Shown: positions 39,562-48,683 of the stretch, one piece after another
Numbering within the stretch: position 1 is the first letter of the stretch
Layout: each line of letters opens with the position of its first letter
Assembly: GCA_014859685.1 (NCBI GenBank)
Contig: JACUTU010000003.1
Span: 62,001-126,000, forward strand
Reading direction: 5' to 3'
DNA from: Sulfurospirillum sp.
GTDB lineage: Bacteria; Campylobacterota; Campylobacteria; Campylobacterales; Sulfurospirillaceae
DNA: 64,000 nt
Program-made: the position numbers and the translations under genes
Notes under the pieces: model-generated
Told to the model about the DNA's origin: nothing
Seen by the model: the letters and a program-made list of their open reading frames with translations, nothing else
Database searches by the model: none

Positions 39562-40866
39562 ATGGAAGTCAAAGTAGAGCGAATAAATGGTGCAAATGCA
39601 AAAGCAGAGGCAAAAGTTTCAGCAGCATTTTTAGAAGAAAAAAAACAAAAAATGGCAAAAGAAGCTGCTAAAAATATGAAAATCGATGGTTTTAGACAAG
39701 GTAAAGTTCCTGTACATGTAGTGCTTGCAAGACACGGCGATCAGATCAAACAAGATGTAGAACAAGAAGCATTACGATTGATACTTGATAATGCACTAAA
39801 AGAACTTGACTTAACAATGGAAACTGTCATAGGCGAGCCACAAATCACAAAAATGGATCGAAACGATGATGGTTTACTTGTAGAAGTTATAGTATCTTTT
39901 AGACCAATAGTTGTTGTTGATGGTTATGAGGAACTTATTCCAGAACATAAGACCCCAAGAGTTACGAAAAAAGAGATAGCTGAGAGGGTTGAAACTATGC
40001 TCAAACTCACAGCCCCACTTGTAACGCTTGAAGAGCAAAGAGCTGTTCAAGGTGGCGATTTTGTGCAAATCGATTTTGAAGGTTTTATTGATGGTGTCGC
40101 TTTTGAAGGCGGCAAGGCTGAAAACTATACACTTGAAATCGGAAGTAACTCTTTCATCCCAGGCTTTGAAGATGGCATTGTTGGTATGAATATAGGTGAT
40201 GAAAAAGATATAGCAGTGGATTTTCCACAAGAGTATGGTTCTGAAGAATTAGCAGGAAAACCGGCTATCTTCAAAGTAAAACTTCAAGGTATTCAAACTA
40301 AAAAAATCCCTGAAACAGCAGACGAAGCAACACTCAAAAAATTACTCCCTGGTGTAGAAAATCCTACGCAAGATACGCTTGAAGAACAAGTGAAAGATCA
40401 AATCAGGAATGAAAAAAGATCAAAACTGTTTGCAGAAGAATTAAAACCAAAATTTGTAGAAAGCATACTCGCTAAATTTGCATTCGATCTTCCAAGCAAT
40501 ATCGTAGATCAAGAGATTGATATGCAAGTGCGAAATATCTTTGGAAGTATGAGCGAAGAAGATATCAAAGCATTTAGTGAAGATCCAAAGAAAATCGATG
40601 AAAAAAGAGAAGAATATAGAAAAGATGCCCAAGATTCAGTACGATTGACATTTTTAGTAGATGAACTTGCTAAAATCGAAAAAATCAGTGTACAAGATCA
40701 AGAAATTATGCAGATGATTTATTTTGAAGCAATGCAACAGGGTCAAGATCCAAAGCAGTATTTTGAATACTATCAAAAACAAGGATTGTTGCCGGCTATT
40801 AAGATGTCTATCATAGAAGAGCGACTTTTTGCACAAATTTTTGACAAAAATAATAAAGGCGAATAA
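39562..40866 (+). CDS. tig: Trigger factor
   Basis: This 434-aa ribosome-associated chaperone and prolyl isomerase binds nascent chains at the tunnel exit. The N-terminal ribosome-binding domain includes [17 protein letters not shown]; the FKBP domain is about residues 160-245 ([16 protein letters not shown]); a helical C-terminal domain follows. ATG follows AAAGGG. It heads the tig-clpP-GGDEF-def-comM operon with near-zero gaps. Confidence 0.96.
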   Translation: MEVKVERINGANAKAEAKVSAAFLEEKKQKMAKEAAKNMKIDGFRQGKVPVHVVLARHGDQIKQDVEQEALRLILDNALKELDLTMETVIGEPQITKMDRNDDGLLVEVIVSFRPIVVVDGYEELIPEHKTPRVTKKEIAERVETMLKLTAPLVTLEEQRAVQGGDFVQIDFEGFIDGVAFEGGKAENYTLEIGSNSFIPGFEDGIVGMNIGDEKDIAVDFPQEYGSEELAGKPAIFKVKLQGIQTKKIPETADEATLKKLLPGVENPTQDTLEEQVKDQIRNEKRSKLFAEELKPKFVESILAKFAFDLPSNIVDQEIDMQVRNIFGSMSEEDIKAFSEDPKKIDEKREEYRKDAQDSVRLTFLVDELAKIEKISVQDQEIMQMIYFEAMQQGQDPKQYFEYYQKQGLLPAIKMSIIEERLFAQIFDKNNKGE

Positions 40867-41453
40867 TGAGCTATGTTCCAATAGTCGTTGAAAAAACAGG
40901 CAGGGGAGAGAGAAGTTATGATATCTACTCCAGACTTTTAAAAGACAGGATCATCATGTTAAGCGGAGAGATTAATGATCAAGTTGCCTCATCAATTGTG
41001 GCACAATTGCTCTTTTTAGAAGCGGAAGATCCTGAAAAAGATATCTACTTGTATATAAATTCTCCCGGCGGAGTGGTTACTAGTGGTTTTAGCATCTATG
41101 ATACGATGAATTACATAAGGCCAGATATCAGCACCATTTGTATCGGTCAAGCAGCTTCTATGGGTGCTTTTTTGTTGAGTTGTGGTGCTGCTGGTAAACG
41201 ATATGCTTTACCAAATGCAAGGATTATGATCCACCAACCACTCGGTGGCGCACAAGGCCAAGCAACTGATATAGAGATTCAAGCTAGAGAAATTTTAAGA
41301 CTCAAAAAAATACTCAATGAGATTTTAGCAAAAAATACAAAGCAAACTTTGAAAAAAATCGAAAAAGATACCGAAAGAGATTTTTTTATGAGTTCTGCTG
41401 AAGCATGCGAATATGGACTTGTGGATAAAGTTTTAGAAAAAAGCTTTAAGTAA
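40866..41453 (+). CDS. clpP: ATP-dependent Clp protease proteolytic subunit
   Basis: This 195-aa serine protease has the catalytic Ser in [11 protein letters not shown], His in [10 protein letters not shown] and Asp near the C-terminus. The start overlaps the tig stop (TAATGA). Confidence 0.97.
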   Translation: MSYVPIVVEKTGRGERSYDIYSRLLKDRIIMLSGEINDQVASSIVAQLLFLEAEDPEKDIYLYINSPGGVVTSGFSIYDTMNYIRPDISTICIGQAASMGAFLLSCGAAGKRYALPNARIMIHQPLGGAQGQATDIEIQAREILRLKKILNEILAKNTKQTLKKIEKDTERDFFMSSAEACEYGLVDKVLEKSFK

Positions 41454-41472
41454 AATTAGGGAGAAACTTTTT

Positions 41473-42567
41473 ATGGTTCGATTGGATAAAAACAAAATAC
41501 AAAGTGCTTTAGCAAAGCGTCCTGAAATTGTAAAAGCTAAAGAAGAAGAGGTTGTAGTCACGCCAAGCAAAGCACAAAATACTGATAGCGAACTTGAAAA
41601 GTTTTCCCTGTATGTTCTCAAAGTACTCACAGATGAAAATATTCCTCCAACGCCAACAAATTTCCAAATCTACTTTGATAAACTCTTAGACAACAAACCA
41701 GTTTCTTTCAAGAAGCGGATCAATGAACTTTTAGAGGTCGAGGGAGTCAATCAAGATGAACATCGAGCCAAAATGGAACTTGATGTCAAAGAGGGATTTT
41801 CTCAAATCAAAGGCATTATGCAAGTGGTTTCCACGGCATATAAAAATATGGGCATTATGAAAGAGATCATTAAAAAAAGAACGCAAGAATTAGAAGTAAG
41901 TTCATCACAGCTTTCGGTGCAAAATGTTACCTCGGCACTCTCCCAAGATCTTAAAAAACTCTCAGGACTTATGGAAAAGCAGATGCAAGTGCTCAAAATG
42001 CACTATGAAAAAACAGGCGAAATTCTCAAGGATATTGAAAGCAAAGCGATATTTGATTCACGATATGGTGTGTATAACCGTCGATATCTACTTCAATCCA
42101 TAGAAAAAGAGTGTCAATCCATACAGCAGTACAATCATCAAAGCTCGCTCGTGCTTGTAAAAATAAAAGAAAGTTTAATCTTACAAATAATCAATATAAA
42201 AGACAGGGCCATACTTACAAGAAATGTGGCAAAATTGCTTTTAAAAACCTCAAGAAGAAGTGATGTTGTTGCACACTATGGCGAGGGTGTTTTTGGGATG
42301 TTGATGGTTCATACAGATGTCAATAATGCAAAACGAGCCTGTGATCGTATAATAGATCTTATCTATGCCACTAGCTTTTTTATAGGCGATAGAGAAGTTG
42401 ATACGGATATAGAACTTGTTATTGTACCTATTAGACCAGGGCATAGTATGGAAGAGTTTGTTGCTTGCGGATTGGACTTTTTGCCAAAAACAGGAAAGCG
42501 ATTAGAATCATACCTAGTGTGCGAATTGGAAGAAGAAAATATAGGAAATAATGGCGATGAAGCGTGA
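41473..42567 (+). CDS. Degenerate GGDEF-domain protein
   Basis: This 364-aa protein has an N-terminal disordered/helical region and coiled coil (about 100-185), then a domain with the diguanylate-cyclase layout: SRYGVYNRRYLLQSIEKE matches the D-x-L-T-x-L-x-N-R-R start, and VVAHYGEGVFGMLMVH occupies the R-Y-G-G-D-E-F site. The G-G-D/E-E-F signature is lost, so cyclase activity is unlikely. It may be a binding or scaffold protein. It lies between clpP and def and overlaps def. Confidence 0.8.
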   Translation: MVRLDKNKIQSALAKRPEIVKAKEEEVVVTPSKAQNTDSELEKFSLYVLKVLTDENIPPTPTNFQIYFDKLLDNKPVSFKKRINELLEVEGVNQDEHRAKMELDVKEGFSQIKGIMQVVSTAYKNMGIMKEIIKKRTQELEVSSSQLSVQNVTSALSQDLKKLSGLMEKQMQVLKMHYEKTGEILKDIESKAIFDSRYGVYNRRYLLQSIEKECQSIQQYNHQSSLVLVKIKESLILQIINIKDRAILTRNVAKLLLKTSRRSDVVAHYGEGVFGMLMVHTDVNNAKRACDRIIDLIYATSFFIGDREVDTDIELVIVPIRPGHSMEEFVACGLDFLPKTGKRLESYLVCELEEENIGNNGDEA

Positions 42568-43072
42568 GATTCTCGTTTATCCAGATAAGCGATTGAGACA
42601 AAAATCTAGAGATGTTATTGCCTTTGATGGGCAATTGCATACTCTTTTAGATGATATGAAAGAAACGATGTATGCAAGTGAGGGTATCGGGCTTGCTGCT
42701 ATTCAAATTGGCGTAGCGGAAAATGTCCTCATTATCCATCTTATAAATGAAGAAAATGAGCAAAACGAGCACGATCTTTATGAAATGATCAATCCTTCCA
42801 TCATCAAAGGTCTTGGTAAAATCATCTATCAAGAAGGTTGTTTGAGCGTGCCTGGCTATTATGATGAGGTTGAAAGATTTGAGCAAATCGAAGTTGTGTA
42901 TTATGATCGATTTGGCAATAAGATTCAAAGAGAGTTTGATGGGCTGATGTCAGTTGCCTTCCAGCATGAACTTGACCATCTTAAAGGGCATCTTTTTATC
43001 GAAAAACTAACTTATCTTAAACGAAAAAAATTCGAAAAAGAGTGGAAGAAAAAACGAAAAGCTGGCGAGTAG
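42551..43072 (+). CDS. def: Peptide deformylase
   Basis: This 173-aa metalloenzyme removes formyl groups from nascent proteins. All three motifs are present: EGIGLAAIQIG, EGCLSVPGYY and QHELDHLKGHLF, which contains the HExxH zinc site. It overlaps the GGDEF-like gene by 17 bases. Placement with tig and clpP groups nascent-chain processing functions. Confidence 0.97.
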   Translation: MAMKREILVYPDKRLRQKSRDVIAFDGQLHTLLDDMKETMYASEGIGLAAIQIGVAENVLIIHLINEENEQNEHDLYEMINPSIIKGLGKIIYQEGCLSVPGYYDEVERFEQIEVVYYDRFGNKIQREFDGLMSVAFQHELDHLKGHLFIEKLTYLKRKKFEKEWKKKRKAGE

Positions 43073-43073
43073 T

Positions 43074-44594
43074 TTGGATAAAAATAAAGTCAAAAAATTT
43101 CGTTGTGCTACTTTGGATTTTAATGAAGCCAAAGAGGTTTCAGTTGAATCTGCTTTCGTACGCTCTTTGCCAGGTTTTTCTATCGTTGGTATGGCAAATC
43201 AATCCATACAAGAATCAAGAGATAGGATCAAATCGGCACTATCAAGTTTAGATTTTAAATTCCCCCCACAAAAAATCACCATCAGCCTATCACCAAGTGA
43301 CCTCAAAAAAGAGGGAAGTCATTTTGATTTAGGAATTGCTTTGTTGATCTACTTTCAAAAAGAACGCTTGATATTTGATGAGTATTTTATCTTTGGTGAA
43401 CTTGGTTTGGATGGGAGCGTACGAGAAACTACACTCATTTTTCCTATCATTCTCTCTCTCGCATCAAAAAAGAAAAATCTCAAACTTATCGTTCCTAATG
43501 CCATTAAAGATAAAATACTTCAAATTCCAAATCTCAATGTTTTTGGCGTAGATACACTGCAAGAAGCTATCGGATTTTTATCTTTAGAGCCAAAGCAGTT
43601 TTGCACGCATTCATCGTTGCAAATAGCACAAGAGATTTGTATTAAAGATCAAAAGTATTTTTATGAAAAAGATTTTGAACTTGATTTTATTGATGTTTTA
43701 GCACAAACAAGACTTAAAAGAGTACTTGTAGTGGCTGCTGCTGGTATGCACAATATCTTGCTTGAAGGAAGTCCGGGGTGCGGTAAAAGTATGAGCATAA
43801 AAAGACTTCGTTATATCTTACCACCGATGAGTGTTGATGAGATTTTACAAAGCAACGCGTATAGTTGCATGAGCGGTGTGGATGAGCAACTCAGTGCCAA
43901 AAGGGCTTTTCGATCCCCACACCATACTTCAAGTAAACCAAGCATCTTTGGAGGTGGAAGTTTAAAAGCGATTGCTGGAGAATGCGCCCTCGCTCACAAT
44001 GGCGTTCTTTTTTTTGATGAATTTCCCCACTTCTCAAAAACAGTTCTAGAATCTCTTAGGGAGCCACTTGAGGATAACCAAGTGTTAATCTCAAGAGTCA
44101 ATTCGAAAGTGAAGTATGAGACAAAATTTCTTTTTGCAGCTGCACAAAATCCTTGTCCATGTGGTAATCTGCTTTCCAAAACAAAAGAGTGTCGTTGTAG
44201 TGATTTGGAGATCGCAAAATATAAAACCCGCATATCTGAGCCTATTATGGATCGTATCGATATCTATTTTCAAATGGATGAAGCACAAGAAAATACACAA
44301 GACAATATAAGTTCAGCTGTAATGTTTGAGCAAGTATTGCAAGCTTTTGTGATGCAAAAAGAACGCAATCAAAAAGAGCTTAATGCTAATTTGAGCGAAG
44401 TAGATATGCAAAAATACTGTGAGATGGATAAACAAGCCACAGATATACTACAAAAAGCCATCGCTCGTTTTGGCTTGAGTTATCGAAGTGTTGCAAAAAT
44501 TCAAAAACTCTCAAGAACGATCGCAGATATTGATAAAAGTTGCATCATACAAAAAACCCATATTTTAGAAGCTTTAAGCTACCGTCAACGCTAA
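43074..44594 (+). CDS. comM: YifB/ComM-family Mg-chelatase-like AAA ATPase
   Basis: This 506-aa protein has an N-terminal Lon-like domain (SVESAFVRSLPGFSIVGM), Walker A GSPGCGKSMSIKRLR (about residue 228), FRSPHHTSS, LFFDEFPHF and a C-terminal PCPCGN zinc-like block. ComM is a hexameric branch-migration helicase that promotes integration of imported DNA during natural transformation in Vibrio and Haemophilus. The start is a TTG one base after the def stop. Its presence is relevant to the palindrome hypothesis in the findings. Confidence 0.9.
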   Translation: MDKNKVKKFRCATLDFNEAKEVSVESAFVRSLPGFSIVGMANQSIQESRDRIKSALSSLDFKFPPQKITISLSPSDLKKEGSHFDLGIALLIYFQKERLIFDEYFIFGELGLDGSVRETTLIFPIILSLASKKKNLKLIVPNAIKDKILQIPNLNVFGVDTLQEAIGFLSLEPKQFCTHSSLQIAQEICIKDQKYFYEKDFELDFIDVLAQTRLKRVLVVAAAGMHNILLEGSPGCGKSMSIKRLRYILPPMSVDEILQSNAYSCMSGVDEQLSAKRAFRSPHHTSSKPSIFGGGSLKAIAGECALAHNGVLFFDEFPHFSKTVLESLREPLEDNQVLISRVNSKVKYETKFLFAAAQNPCPCGNLLSKTKECRCSDLEIAKYKTRISEPIMDRIDIYFQMDEAQENTQDNISSAVMFEQVLQAFVMQKERNQKELNANLSEVDMQKYCEMDKQATDILQKAIARFGLSYRSVAKIQKLSRTIADIDKSCIIQKTHILEALSYRQR

Positions 44595-44603
44595 GGAGTT
44601 CGG

Positions 44604-45998
44604 GTGAAAAATATATATTATGAAGTGCAAACGCTAGATCAAAGATGTTATAAGTCCTATGGTCTTAGTGAGGATATTTTGATGGAAAATGCCGCAACAG
44701 CACTTGCAAAAACCATCAAGCGGCTCGCATCAAAAAATGCAAAAGTGGTATTTGTTTGTGGTTCTGGCAATAATGGTGCCGATGGAATGGCAGCCGCACG
44801 CATGCTAGAAGGCTTATTTGATGTACATGTATATAATGCAAATGAGCCAAAATCACCCTTAGCAAAAGTACAATTTCAAAGAGCAAAAGCCTTACATGTA
44901 AGGTTTGATAATGCTTTGATTGATGCAGATATTTATGTGGATTGTCTCTTTGGTTCAGGCTTGAAGAGAGACTTGAGTGAAGATATGTGCCATCTTATAG
45001 AAATGCTTAATGAAAAAGAAGCAAAAAAAATTGCTTGCGATATTCCAAGCGGGATATGGAGCCATGGTGATGTTAAACAAGGTGCATTTAAAGCAGATAT
45101 TACAGTGTGTATGGGAGCTTTAAAAAGTTGTTTGTATAGTGATAATGCAAAAGATTTTGTCGGTAAAATTATTGTGGCAGATTTAGGCATCAGTTCCAAA
45201 AATTATGAAATACAAAGCGATATGTTTTTGCTTCAAAAAAAAGACCTGTGTTTGCCCCATAGAAACCAAAAAAATACGCACAAGGGAAATTTTGGGCATT
45301 TACATATCATAGTTGGAGAAAAAGAGGGCGCTGGAATACTCGCTGGAGAAGCGGCATTTCATTTTGGAGCAGGGCTTGTGAGTGTTGTAAGCGAAGAGTC
45401 CGTAGCTAGTTTGCCACCATATATTATGTACGCAAAAAAGTTGGATTTAAATGCAAAAACTATTGCTATTGGGATGGGACTTGGTGCTATCGATGATGCA
45501 ACTTTGGAATCGTATTTATCACTTGATGCAAGATTTGTGGTGGACGCAGATCTTTTTTATAAACCTAGCATTAAACAGCTTTTAAATACAAAAAAAGAGA
45601 TTGTACTCACGCCACATCCAAAAGAGTTTTGTGCATTTTTGGCATTGCTAGGGCTTGCAAACATAAGTGTTGCACAGTTGCAAACCAATAGACTACATTG
45701 GGTGCGTGTTTTTGCAAAAGTCTATCCTGATATTGTGTTAGTACTCAAAGGAGCTAACACTATCATAACACACAATGAAAAATTTTATATCAATCCACTA
45801 GGTTCAGCTAAGCTAGCAAAAGGCGGAAGTGGCGATGTTTTAAGCGGAATGATAGGCGCATTGTTGGCACAAGGTTATTCGTGTTTACACGCCGCTACAA
45901 ACGCATCTATTGCTCACGCGTTAGCAAGCAATCAAGTAAAAGGTGCTGATTTTTCACTCACGCCTGTGGATATTTGTAAGGAATTGCGATGGTTGTAA
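44604..45998 (+). CDS. nnr: Bifunctional NAD(P)H-hydrate epimerase/dehydratase
   Basis: This 464-aa protein repairs hydrated NAD(P)H. The epimerase half (about residues 1-205) has VFVCGSGNNGADGMAAARML. The ADP/ATP-dependent dehydratase half has VLTPHPKEFCAFL and LAKGGSGDVLSGMIGALLA. GTG follows AAGGAG. Two palindromes lie 69 bp apart in it, the second encoding ALHVRF. It overlaps purN by ten bases. Confidence 0.94.
   Translation: MKNIYYEVQTLDQRCYKSYGLSEDILMENAATALAKTIKRLASKNAKVVFVCGSGNNGADGMAAARMLEGLFDVHVYNANEPKSPLAKVQFQRAKALHVRFDNALIDADIYVDCLFGSGLKRDLSEDMCHLIEMLNEKEAKKIACDIPSGIWSHGDVKQGAFKADITVCMGALKSCLYSDNAKDFVGKIIVADLGISSKNYEIQSDMFLLQKKDLCLPHRNQKNTHKGNFGHLHIIVGEKEGAGILAGEAAFHFGAGLVSVVSEESVASLPPYIMYAKKLDLNAKTIAIGMGLGAIDDATLESYLSLDARFVVDADLFYKPSIKQLLNTKKEIVLTPHPKEFCAFLALLGLANISVAQLQTNRLHWVRVFAKVYPDIVLVLKGANTIITHNEKFYINPLGSAKLAKGGSGDVLSGMIGALLAQGYSCLHAATNASIAHALASNQVKGADFSLTPVDICKELRWL
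44890..44903. repeat. 14-bp perfect copy of the iterated palindrome inside nnr
   Basis: CCTTACATGTAAGG is fully self-complementary and read in frame as part of A-L-H-V-R. It is the fullest match to the consensus in the window. Confidence 0.8.
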
Positions 45999-46570
45999 AA
46001 AAAATTGCCGTATTGTTCAGCGGTAGAGGCTCAAATTTAGAAGCCATTTTGAAACAAGTGCATAAAAAACAGTTTACTACATGTAGCATAGAGGTGGTTT
46101 GTTTGGTTTGCAATAAAAAAGATGCATATGGAATCGAAATAGCCAAAAGATACGGACTTGAAACTGTAATTATTGAGCATCAAAATTTTGCAAGCAGAGA
46201 AGCTTTTGATAAAGAATTGGTGCAAACTATCAAAAATAGTGGAGCCGAGTTAAGTGTTTTGGCTGGTTTTATGCGAATTTTAACACCAGAATTTACCCAA
46301 AATATAAAAGCCATCAACTTACATCCTTCATTGCTCCCACTTTTCAAAGGAGCACATGCGATAGAAGAGAGTTACGCATCATTCATGAAAGTAGCTGGCA
46401 TAAGTGTGCATTTTGTAAGTGATGAACTTGATGGCGGTGAGATTATCGCACAAGAATGTTTTCAAAAACAAGATATGGATATAGAAGAGTTTGAAAAAAA
46501 GATTCATGCACTTGAGCATGAGCTTTTACCTAAAATTATTATTGATATATTAGACAAAGGAATGAAGTAA
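45989..46570 (+). CDS. purN: Phosphoribosylglycinamide formyltransferase
   Basis: This 193-aa folate-dependent GAR transformylase opens with [28 protein letters not shown] and [19 protein letters not shown] hold the catalytic Asn/His; [17 protein letters not shown] holds the Asp. It overlaps nnr, and thiG starts at its stop. Confidence 0.96.
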   Translation: MVVKKIAVLFSGRGSNLEAILKQVHKKQFTTCSIEVVCLVCNKKDAYGIEIAKRYGLETVIIEHQNFASREAFDKELVQTIKNSGAELSVLAGFMRILTPEFTQNIKAINLHPSLLPLFKGAHAIEESYASFMKVAGISVHFVSDELDGGEIIAQECFQKQDMDIEEFEKKIHALEHELLPKIIIDILDKGMK

Positions 46571-47361
46571 TGAAAAAAGATATTTTGAAAATAGGCAATA
46601 TAGAGCTTTCTAGCAGGCTTATAGTGGGAAGTGGAAAATATCCAGATTTCCAAATAACAAAAGATGCAACCATTGCAAGTGGTTCAAAATTGATCACAGT
46701 AGCAGTGCGAAGAGTGAATATCACCAATCCAAATGAGGAAAACCTTCTTGATTATTTTAAAGGCACAGATATATTGCTTTTACCAAATTCCGCAGGATGT
46801 ACTAACGCACAAGAAGCTATAACACTTTTTCGAATGGTGAGGGAGGCAACAGGAATTGATCTCATAAAGCTCGAAGTTATAGGGGATACTGCCAAAACGC
46901 TTTATCCAGATGTTATGGAAACGCTCAAAGCATGTGAGGTGTTAGCAAAAGACGGATTTACGATTATGACTTATAGTAACGATGATCCAATTATGGCAAA
47001 AAGATTAGAAGATGCAGGAAGTGCAGCGGTTATGCCATTGGCTGCTCCTATTGGTAGTGGTTTAGGCATTCAAAATAGATATAATGTGCTTTTTATCAAA
47101 GAAGCAATCAAGGTTCCTGTGATAGTAGATGCTGGCATAGGGTGTGCAAGTGATGCGGCAATTGCTATGGAAATTGGAGCAGATGGTGTTTTGACAAATA
47201 CAGCTATAGCACAAGCTAAAAATCCAATTTTGATGGCAGAAGCGATGAAACAAGCAGTACTCGCTGGGAGAAATAGTTTTTTAGCAGGGCGTATTGCAAA
47301 AAAACCTTTTGCTACTGCAAGTTCGCCAACAGAGGGTTTGATAGAGTTTTCACAAAAATAA
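46570..47361 (+). CDS. thiG: Thiazole synthase
   Basis: This 263-aa TIM barrel forms the thiazole phosphate of thiamine from DXP, ThiS thiocarboxylate and dehydroglycine. The Schiff-base lysine lies in LIKLEVIGD, and phosphate-binding glycines in [10 protein letters not shown] and [19 protein letters not shown]. No other thi gene is adjacent and I see no TPP riboswitch. Confidence 0.95.
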   Translation: MKKDILKIGNIELSSRLIVGSGKYPDFQITKDATIASGSKLITVAVRRVNITNPNEENLLDYFKGTDILLLPNSAGCTNAQEAITLFRMVREATGIDLIKLEVIGDTAKTLYPDVMETLKACEVLAKDGFTIMTYSNDDPIMAKRLEDAGSAAVMPLAAPIGSGLGIQNRYNVLFIKEAIKVPVIVDAGIGCASDAAIAMEIGADGVLTNTAIAQAKNPILMAEAMKQAVLAGRNSFLAGRIAKKPFATASSPTEGLIEFSQK

Positions 47362-47385
47362 TTTGCCTCCATGGTACAAGCTTGC

Positions 47386-47414
47386 TTGACAAAGTGTGAA
47401 AATTTGGATAACAT
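47386..47414 (+). promoter_or_regulatory. Consensus sigma-70 promoter of the tRNA operon
   Basis: TTGACA (47386-47391) and TAACAT (47409-47414) are separated by exactly 17 bases, about 40 bp before tRNA-Pro. This is the best -35/-10 pair I saw in the window. Confidence 0.7.
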
Positions 47415-47455
47415 TTCAGCCTTAAAACAGACTCTTGCGTTTGTTTTGGGCGGTT

Positions 47456-47533
47456 CGGGGCGTAGCGCAGTCTGGTTAGCGCACCTGGTTTGGGACCAGG
47501 GGGCCGAAGGTTCGAATCCTTTCGCCCCGACCA
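47456..47533 (+). tRNA. tRNA-Pro(TGG)
   Basis: Acceptor CGGGGCG pairs with CGCCCCG; the anticodon loop TTTGGGA sits in a CCTGG/CCAGG stem; CCA is encoded. It reads CCA and, by wobble, other Pro codons. Confidence 0.97.
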
Positions 47534-47558
47534 TTTTTACAAAGACAAAAAGACAAAT

Positions 47559-47636
47559 GGTGAGTGTAGCTCAGTTGGTTAGAGCATCGGGTTGTGGTTC
47601 CGAGGGTCGTGGGTTCGAGACCCATCATTCACCCCA
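47559..47636 (+). tRNA. tRNA-His(GTG)
   Basis: Acceptor GTGAGTG pairs with CATTCAC, with the extra G-1 encoded at 47559 opposite C73, the histidine identity element. The anticodon is GTG and CCA is encoded. Confidence 0.96.
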
Positions 47637-47652
47637 TTTCTTATACGAGTTT

Positions 47653-47729
47653 GCGCTCGTAGCTCAATTGGATAGAGCAACGGACTTCGGATCCGTAGGT
47701 TGTAGGTTCGACTCCTGTCGGGCGCACCA
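47653..47729 (+). tRNA. tRNA-Arg(TCG)
   Basis: Acceptor GCGCTCG pairs with CGGGCGC; the loop CTTCGGA sits in an ACGGA/TCCGT stem; CCA is encoded. Confidence 0.96.
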
Positions 47730-47742
47730 CTTTCTTTTGTGT

Positions 47743-47819
<77 letters not shown>

Positions 47820-47832
47820 CTTTTATAATTGT

Positions 47833-47917
47833 GCGGATGTGGTGAAATTGGTAGACACGCCAGACTTAGGATCTGGTGCCGAGAGGCATGGGAGTTCGAG
47901 TCTCTTCATCCGCACCA
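47833..47917 (+). tRNA. tRNA-Leu(TAG)
   Basis: This is a class II tRNA with a long variable arm (TGCCGAGAGGCA). Acceptor GCGGATG pairs with CATCCGC; the loop CTTAGGA carries anticodon TAG; CCA is encoded. It is the last tRNA of the cluster and borders the accessory island, a typical integration neighbourhood. Confidence 0.97.
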
Positions 47918-47921
47918 TCTA

Positions 47922-47944
47922 TAAAGCCCTATATATAGGCTTAT
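47922..47944 (+). terminator. Possible terminator of the tRNA operon
   Basis: AAGCC (47924-47928) pairs with GGCTT (47938-47942) around CTATATATA directly after tRNA-Leu. The stem is short and the downstream T-run is displaced. Confidence 0.4.
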
Positions 47945-48137
47945 AAATCACTTTTTAACTTCTTGGGTGTCTGTTTAGGTGTCCAAAACTTCAAAAAAAC
48001 AATCAAAAATCAAACTTTTTTAAATCTCTTTCACTAACTAAAAAACTACCTTTTTTAACCTCACTTTATCCGATAAAGAAGATGCCCCCAGTTTTGGGGG
48101 TATGTATTTAGACTTACAATCTATCACTTAAAAGTAG
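47945..48137. other. Non-coding left edge of the accessory island
   Basis: There is no convincing ORF. It contains GGTGTC(tgttta)GGTGTCC at about 47965-47983, two direct repeats of the kind bound by tyrosine integrases, and a GC-rich hairpin, CCCCCA-GTTT-TGGGGG, at 48085-48100. No second copy of the tRNA-Leu 3' end was seen at the far side of the island, so an att site is not demonstrated. Confidence 0.4.
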
Positions 48138-48340
48138 TTTGTGCCTTGTAGGACAGAATCAGCCTTTAAGATGGTTTATTTAGCAACACAGGAGCAGCAA
48201 GAAAAATGGAATAGAACGAGTATTAGAAATTGGTATGAAATCTACCCTCAGTTGAGTATATTTTTTAGTGAAATTATGTCAAAATACACTAACTGATTCA
48301 GAGATAGCAGGTGGGTTTACACAGTTTATTTTACGCTCTC
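48138..48340 (+). mobile_element. IS256-family transposase C-terminal remnant with right inverted end
   Basis: The frame 48138-48296 encodes ESAFKMVYLATQEQQEKWN and, a few residues on, IRNWYEIYPQLSIFFSE before TGA. This matches the conserved C-terminus of Mutator/IS256 transposases (K-x-x-Y-L-A-T, I-R-N-W, Q-L-S-I-F-F). Downstream, 48313-48340 ends TTTACACAGTTTATTTTACG-CTCTC, resembling IS256-family terminal repeats. The N-terminal nine-tenths, including the DDE core, is gone, so the element is dead. Confidence 0.75.
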
Positions 48341-48650
48341 TAATGAATCCCCCTTTTCAAAACATAATGAAGTTGCAAGTAAATTGAGAAAAACGGTCGA
48401 ATGTCTTGTTGATGAAAAAGTTTTTAATGGTCAAGTTCCAACTAAGTTTACATCAAAAAATAATCGTATTCACCGGGATAGCTTGAAACAATTAAACAAT
48501 GTTCAAGGATTAATCGACACATTAAGAGAAGTACATGATAGAGTTTCTGGCGGGGAAATGCATAATGGGACCGAATCAGAAGAAAATCAGATTGAAAAAG
48601 AAGAGTTTGATGCAATGATAGTTGAGTTAGAACAATTAAATTTAATTTGA
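48341..48650 (+). pseudogene. C-terminal fragment of an unidentified gene, cut off at the IS end
   Basis: The open frame has no start codon of its own and runs back straight into the IS right end. About 100 residues remain, including SKLRKTVECLVDEKVFNGQ and IDTLREVHDRVSGGEMHN, a helical, charged sequence. The family is not recognised; helical tails of ATPases in defence loci look broadly similar, but that is only an impression. It is probably a remnant of an older island gene truncated by the IS. The mod gene follows 33 bp later. Confidence 0.5.
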
Positions 48651-48683
48651 AAAACTGAACAATATGAAAAGGTATAAATATAA

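Noticed and set aside
46520-46580. TPP riboswitch before thiG
   Set aside because: thiG starts at the purN stop, leaving no room for an aptamer.
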